A stretch of DNA of 43,050 nucleotides from a virus. The stretch covers positions 1-43,050 of the IMG/VR virus record IMGVR_UViG_3300020169_000031. One strand, written 5' to 3'. Below, one piece after another: positions 39,396 through 43,050 of the stretch. The notes beneath the pieces are model-generated. The model saw nothing but the letters and a program-made list of their open reading frames with translations, ran no database searches and was not told the origin of the DNA. Position 1 is the stretch's first letter. Every line of letters starts with the position of its first letter. The translations under genes were made by a program, and so were the position numbers.

Positions 39396-39403
39396 TAAAT
39401 AGT
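39396..39403 (-). promoter_or_regulatory. Candidate late motif ACTATTTA
   Basis: Minus-strand ACTATTTA, preceded by TATAA, 20 bases before the ATG at 39376 and just after the terminator at 39413-39436. Same octamer as upstream of the genes at 4763 and 41037. Confidence 0.45.
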
Positions 39404-39412
39404 TTATAAAAG

Positions 39413-39436
39413 AAAACCCGCCATAAAGCGGGTTTT
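39413..39436 (-). terminator. Rho-independent terminator
   Basis: Stem AAAACCCGC/GCGGGTTTT with a 6-base loop, followed on the minus strand by a T-rich stretch. It starts 2 bases after the stop of the gene at 39438 and ends the sheath-tube-assembly transcript. Confidence 0.88.
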
Positions 39437-39437
39437 G

Positions 39438-39674
39438 TTATTTGTTGCTTTTTCTAGCTTTCTCCGTTGCTTCTTTTTCGTCTTCCTTTTGTTTAATCAA
39501 TCTTTGAATAAACCATTTTCTGAGGCCGACTGGAATTGAATAAGATTCGAACAAAGAAAAGCCGCCATGGTATTTTAGGGCAAACAACTCTTCGTAGATT
39601 GCTTCTTGGTAACTAGATGTCAGGCCAAAGGAAGCGAAAGTTGATTGGTAGATCCATTTCAACCTCCGTATCAC
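39438..39674 (-). CDS. Second frame of the tail assembly pair (T4 gp51-like position)
   Basis: 78 residues if started at the GTG at 39674, which overlaps the gp26-like gene by 62 bases. YQEAIYEELFALKYHGGFSL is the start of a compact helical protein ending in a Lys/Glu-rich tail. There is no good ribosome binding site before the GTG. The downstream frame is +1 relative to the gp26-like frame. Its position between tube and tape measure is where many phages make a second chaperone by ribosomal frameshift, so this may be a fusion product and not a separate protein. Confidence 0.7.
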   Translation of the reverse strand: MIRRLKWIYQSTFASFGLTSSYQEAIYEELFALKYHGGFSLFESYSIPVGLRKWFIQRLIKQKEDEKEATEKARKSNK

Positions 39675-40461
39675 AGGAAGGGCAAGTAAAGTCGCCCTTC
39701 ATCTCAACCCCTGGCTGGATGTCTTTCATTACCTGCTTGAGCTTCTTGGAGTCCCGAAGAGGCATGTTTTCTACATAAGATCCAACTAAGTCCGGATTAT
39801 CATTTACAGAAACAATAACGAGCCTGTAAGTTTCTAGGCCGGCTGAAAAGTCAACGTTATGCTTTTTATATTTCTTTTCCTTGTCGGCTAAGGCTTTTTC
39901 ATCCTTGCCTGTTAGAAAGCGTATCTCAACTTTGGCTTTTGTCTTTGGTGCTGTAAAGGTAAATGTTCCTTTCCCTGTTGCCTCAACGCCTTCGGACAAA
40001 GTTAGAGGTTTGTTGCGAACACATTCCTCCAAGTCAAAAGTTACTTCGGTTTTTTTCATACAAGAGCGGCAAACTGCCTCAACTGGGTATTCATCACCAT
40101 AAGCAGATCTTCGCACTTGGGTCAAGATCGCATTCTTGTCTCCAATCAAAAGGTCGTCTAAGTCAAAGTCTTTTGTTACCATCAAAGAGCGTAAAAGCTT
40201 TTCAACAACAGTGCCTTGCTTTAGGTATGATTGGTTTAGAAGAATGTCTTCCTCCTTAGCGGTCATTTGTCTTACTTCTATTGTTGGGTTCTTTCGAAGA
40301 GGATGACCCTCTGGATAGAACTCACCATTTGATGGAAGCTCAACAATATCATTTGCGGCCACAAAAGAAAAGTCAGCACCCTGCTGGGCCATTGCAGGTG
40401 CTGGTTCCGGGGATGCCTGGGGGACTTCGGGAGCCCCCAAACGGTCTTGGTTATTTCTCAT
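39613..40461 (-). CDS. Baseplate/tail assembly protein (T4 gp26 type) with zinc-ribbon Cys pairs
   Basis: 282 residues. After a disordered Pro/Ala N-terminus, VELPSNGEFYPEGHPLRKN and EVRQMTAKEEDILLNQSYLK are characteristic of the T4 gp26-like baseplate family. CRSCMKKTEVTFDLEEC near 131 and CPSCDTEVEMDLP near 260 are two Cys-x-x-Cys pairs that could bind one zinc. The protein lies after the tube gene and before the tape measure, the usual site of tail assembly chaperones. The stop TAG overlaps a second open frame. Confidence 0.85.
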   Translation of the reverse strand: MRNNQDRLGAPEVPQASPEPAPAMAQQGADFSFVAANDIVELPSNGEFYPEGHPLRKNPTIEVRQMTAKEEDILLNQSYLKQGTVVEKLLRSLMVTKDFDLDDLLIGDKNAILTQVRRSAYGDEYPVEAVCRSCMKKTEVTFDLEECVRNKPLTLSEGVEATGKGTFTFTAPKTKAKVEIRFLTGKDEKALADKEKKYKKHNVDFSAGLETYRLVIVSVNDNPDLVGSYVENMPLRDSKKLKQVMKDIQPGVEMKGDFTCPSCDTEVEMDLPINFRFLWPDI

Positions 40462-40488
40462 TATACTCCTATGAGGTTAATAAACTTT

Positions 40489-41037
40489 TTATGAGCCGCC
40501 GAAGCCTTTAATTGGGTCGGCGCCGTCAAGGAAATTGAAAAAGTCGTAACGAAGTTCAACTTTAATTTCACTTAAATCTTCATTATCGTAAGACAAAGAC
40601 TGAGGGAATTCAATGTTTTTCACCCAAGCATTTTGAAGGGTAAACCCTATTTTATTTTTTTCACCATCCTCACCAGACCCTAGCTGCTCAATCGTTACTT
40701 CTCCTAATGCCCCAACGGACCCTCTTTTGGTTAGTAATGATGTAGCGGCGGGCGTTTGACCATCGGGAACCTTATATCCTGAATTAACAAAGCTTTTAAT
40801 AATTGTCTGCGAAGTCGATTCATTAATGGCGTCGACCACAGTAAAGGAAATAGTGTTGTATTCTATAGTTCCAGGAAAATAAAACCTGTGATTTAAGAAA
40901 TGATGTGTTGCTTCGCCAACTGTTATCGTTGGAAGGTTAACTCCTTTCACTACCCAAGTATCTAGATTGTTTACACGAAGTAAAAACTTAAAATTACGAC
41001 GGGGTTCGGTCTCTGTGCTGCTGCTCCAAAATGCCAT
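40489..41037 (-). CDS. Tail tube protein (T4 gp19 type)
   Basis: 182 residues. NFKFLLRVNNLDTWVVKGVN near 15, VGEATHHFLNHRFYFPGTIEYN near 41 and a C-terminal VKNIEFPQSLSYDNEDLSEI then VELRYDF follow the gp19/Hcp-type tube fold: a beta-barrel subunit that stacks in rings. It comes directly after the sheath gene. Identification is firm from pattern and position. Confidence 0.9.
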   Translation of the reverse strand: MAFWSSSTETEPRRNFKFLLRVNNLDTWVVKGVNLPTITVGEATHHFLNHRFYFPGTIEYNTISFTVVDAINESTSQTIIKSFVNSGYKVPDGQTPAATSLLTKRGSVGALGEVTIEQLGSGEDGEKNKIGFTLQNAWVKNIEFPQSLSYDNEDLSEIKVELRYDFFNFLDGADPIKGFGGS

Positions 41038-41057
41038 TTATTATTTCTCCTTTATCT

Positions 41058-41065
41058 TAAATAGT
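41058..41065 (-). promoter_or_regulatory. Candidate late motif ACTATTTA
   Basis: Minus-strand ACTATTTA 20 bases before the tube ATG, between the sheath stop (41067) and the tube gene. Fourth copy of the octamer in the window, always between genes. Confidence 0.4.
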
Positions 41066-41066
41066 C

Positions 41067-43050
41067 TTAGCTATCAAAACTTGCGCCGGAGCGGAAAATT
41101 TCGAAGTCGATTGCAATAAACTCAACTGCCCTGGTCGGCTTGAGGAGTACTTTTGCATACAGTATGTTCCGATCGACTAGATCAGGTGTTGTTGTTGTCT
41201 CATCAAGAATGAGCCTATAATCTTCTAAGCCAAACTTAGCCTTGACATCATTCAAGAGCGGCCGTGCCCTAAGAAGGAACTGAGCCCAAGTGTCACGAAC
41301 ATTCGGCTGGAATAAAGTTGTACTTGCGATTCTTGAAATTTCCTTCTTGAGGAAAATAAGAAGTCGACGAACATTGACTCGGTCAAGCGCAGAAGCACTA
41401 GCCTGAAGTGTTTTCTGTCCGAAGATAACGATTCCTTCTTGTGGGAACTGCGCAATCGGGTTAACGTTTACGCCGTATAAGTCATCTCTCTCCTTTGAGG
41501 ATAGTCGCTTAGAAACGCCAGTTGCTACAATGCCGGTTGAGCCATCTGAGAGGCCGCCACGGTTAAAGCCAGCTGGTGCGAACCAAGGCTCCGCAACTCT
41601 TTCTGTGTAACCAAACGCTGACATTGCTGCCACTGTCGCAGGAACATACAACACAGTGTTTGATCCTCGGTCTCTTATCTGAACTGCTGGGTAGTAAGCA
41701 GCGCCGTAAGAACTATCAAAACCTCGTGTCTTCATAGTGGTTACAGCAGTGCTAGGATCAGGAAGTGCAGTTCTGTTTGTTCCTATATCGCCGGAAGTTA
41801 GCTCAAAACGAGGCTTGTAATCGTTTTCGATATCGATAATAGCCAATGTGTCTTTTCTTTCCTCGGCCATATCAACCAAGTAGTCAGTTACAAGAGGGTC
41901 GGACAAGCCCGGCACGGCTACAACATTGTGCTCAACCACATCAGGGTCTCTAAGCATGTCGATTGCCTTACGAACTGAGTATAGCTCATATGACTTTTGC
42001 TCAGTCTGATCGTTGATTAGTCGGTTTGCAAAAGGCTCTGGTTCTGTAATGTCCAAACCGTCTGTTCCGCCAACTAGTGGTAGTGTGAATGAGTTGATGC
42101 CAGCGTCAAGAAGAGAGCCTGTAAAGCTGCCTACACCTCTGAGAGATTCTCCCTCTGCTCGTGAGCCTGAAACATAAACAGGGACTGTGGCTGAACCTGA
42201 AACATCATCTAGTGAGAAGATATAAGAGTATTCTAGGCCGGCGGCTAGCGTGCCTCCTGAGCCGTAAGGATCCCCTATGTCTGAAGAGATGCGCCTGGTG
42301 TAATCACCATAGCCGTTATCACGTCTGGCGAATGTGCCTTGTGTGCGTGCGCCGTAGAATGCGCTCTTCGGTGTTGAGACGCCATAAGCGCCTGACTCAC
42401 GAAGTGAGATCCGAGGGAATTCGACTCGGGCGTTCATACTAGAAGTGAAGGCATTTCCGGAATACTGAGATCCGGTTGTAAGTGTTACGCCGGCAAACAT
42501 TGAGGCTGCGGCAACAGCCAAGCCTGCGGCGGGAATGGGCGCCCCGCTGTCTATTTGAGTCGCTGTTCTTATTGGTCCAAAGTAACCAAACGGAAGAACT
42601 GCCGGGTTAGCAGTAGCGTTGTCGACTTCGTCATTCATTTCCATACGAATATATTTTGAGACATTGTTATATGTTCCATATTCTTCGTAGTATTTTTCAG
42701 TCGTGTTCCAGCTTAGGTACCTGTCGCCAATTCGACGAGCAACATAGTCTGGTGATGCTGGATTTAGATTTAGACCCGTGAATGACTCTAGGAGGTTTAG
42801 GGCGTTATCTGTATCACTAGCATCTCGCACAAAAACATCAAAAGTGCCGTAAGCGTCGACAGTTGGGTTGACTGCTGCTTTTACGTTTGCGATTGATACC
42901 TTGATGTTGCTGTTGTCCCAGTCTCCTCGAACATCAGTAGCAGCAAAACGGAAAAGTTTTTGCTGATCCTGGGGCTGGTAGGAGCCGGTTTCTTGTGTAA
43001 GGTCCTGTGCGAACACTAGACCGCTCTTTGCCACGGCTGCAGCTGCGGCA
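41067..43050 (-). CDS. Tail sheath protein, start outside the window
   Basis: At least 661 residues; the frame stays open to the right edge as an Ala run (AAAAAVAKSGLVFAQ), so the GTG at 43034 is probably internal. The C-terminal domain has RDTWAQFLLRARPLLNDVKA, then FGLEDYRLILDETTTTPDLV and RNILYAKVLLKPTRAVEFIA, the conserved C-terminus of contractile sheaths such as T4 gp18. GIVIFGQKTLQ near residue 527 is also typical. It contracts around the tube to drive DNA entry. The size is close to T4 gp18 (659). Confidence 0.92.
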   Translation of the reverse strand, partial: AAAAAVAKSGLVFAQDLTQETGSYQPQDQQKLFRFAATDVRGDWDNSNIKVSIANVKAAVNPTVDAYGTFDVFVRDASDTDNALNLLESFTGLNLNPASPDYVARRIGDRYLSWNTTEKYYEEYGTYNNVSKYIRMEMNDEVDNATANPAVLPFGYFGPIRTATQIDSGAPIPAAGLAVAAASMFAGVTLTTGSQYSGNAFTSSMNARVEFPRISLRESGAYGVSTPKSAFYGARTQGTFARRDNGYGDYTRRISSDIGDPYGSGGTLAAGLEYSYIFSLDDVSGSATVPVYVSGSRAEGESLRGVGSFTGSLLDAGINSFTLPLVGGTDGLDITEPEPFANRLINDQTEQKSYELYSVRKAIDMLRDPDVVEHNVVAVPGLSDPLVTDYLVDMAEERKDTLAIIDIENDYKPRFELTSGDIGTNRTALPDPSTAVTTMKTRGFDSSYGAAYYPAVQIRDRGSNTVLYVPATVAAMSAFGYTERVAEPWFAPAGFNRGGLSDGSTGIVATGVSKRLSSKERDDLYGVNVNPIAQFPQEGIVIFGQKTLQASASALDRVNVRRLLIFLKKEISRIASTTLFQPNVRDTWAQFLLRARPLLNDVKAKFGLEDYRLILDETTTTPDLVDRNILYAKVLLKPTRAVEFIAIDFEIFRSGASFDS

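Noticed and set aside
43032-43034. GTG at 43034 as sheath start
   Set aside because: The frame is open to the window edge with an Ala-rich stretch, and no ribosome binding site precedes the GTG.

Overview
The window is a compact piece of a tailed-phage genome with a contractile tail (myovirus type). Every gene I can support, including one tRNA, is read from the minus strand, most neighbours are a few bases apart or overlap (ATGA, TAATG), and no gene-free stretch exceeds 300 bases. The T4-like tail parts (sheath, tube, baseplate proteins), UvsX/RecA, gp32-like ssDNA-binding protein and DnaB-type helicase place it among large lytic phages of bacteria. Six promoters of the bacterial TTGACA/TATAAT type and Shine-Dalgarno sites before most genes point to a bacterial host whose housekeeping RNA polymerase reads at least part of the genome. 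I cannot name the host or a close relative.

Layout in the direction of transcription (right to left). 43050-31043: tail module: sheath (cut by the window edge), tube, a gp26-like assembly protein with an overlapping second frame, a small unknown, tape measure, tube/baseplate protein, gp53-like LysM wedge protein, large hub protein, and an unknown protein. 31043-20160: replication and nucleotide genes: a short family A DNA polymerase, a divergent tubulin/FtsZ-like protein, SSB, RecA/UvsX, dCMP deaminase, 5' nuclease, DnaB helicase, class II ribonucleotide reductase, a GroES-like co-chaperonin, a secreted Cys-rich protein and ThyX. 20249-14561: accessory region: a 29-residue membrane peptide, two coupled unknown genes, a lipoprotein, a methyltransferase split by a frameshift, a nuclease-like gene plus methyltransferase between exact direct repeats, and tRNA-Thr(TGU). 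14543-4875: a complete DnaE-type Pol III alpha subunit, several small beta-barrel-like proteins, a short adenylosuccinate synthetase, dUTPase, Dam-type methylase, a DUF3310 protein and an IMP dehydrogenase/GMP reductase family enzyme. 4763-1: an acidic protein, a membrane protein, ClpP, GroEL, a PD-(D/E)XK-like nuclease, a coiled-coil membrane protein and a partial coiled-coil gene.

Taken together the phage carries its own replication fork (two unrelated polymerases, helicase, SSB, recombinase, 5' nuclease), a full route to dTTP (NrdJ, dCMP deaminase, dUTPase, ThyX), two enzymes that act at the IMP branch point of purines, and a GroEL/GroES-like/ClpP protein-quality set whose two chaperonin genes lie 18 kb apart. 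The features most worth a second look are the nuclease-methyltransferase cassette between 47-bp exact repeats that contain a consensus DnaA box, the FtsZ-like protein in the polymerase operon, the two-polymerase arrangement with an altered motif C, and the short PurA next to the GuaB/GuaC family enzyme.
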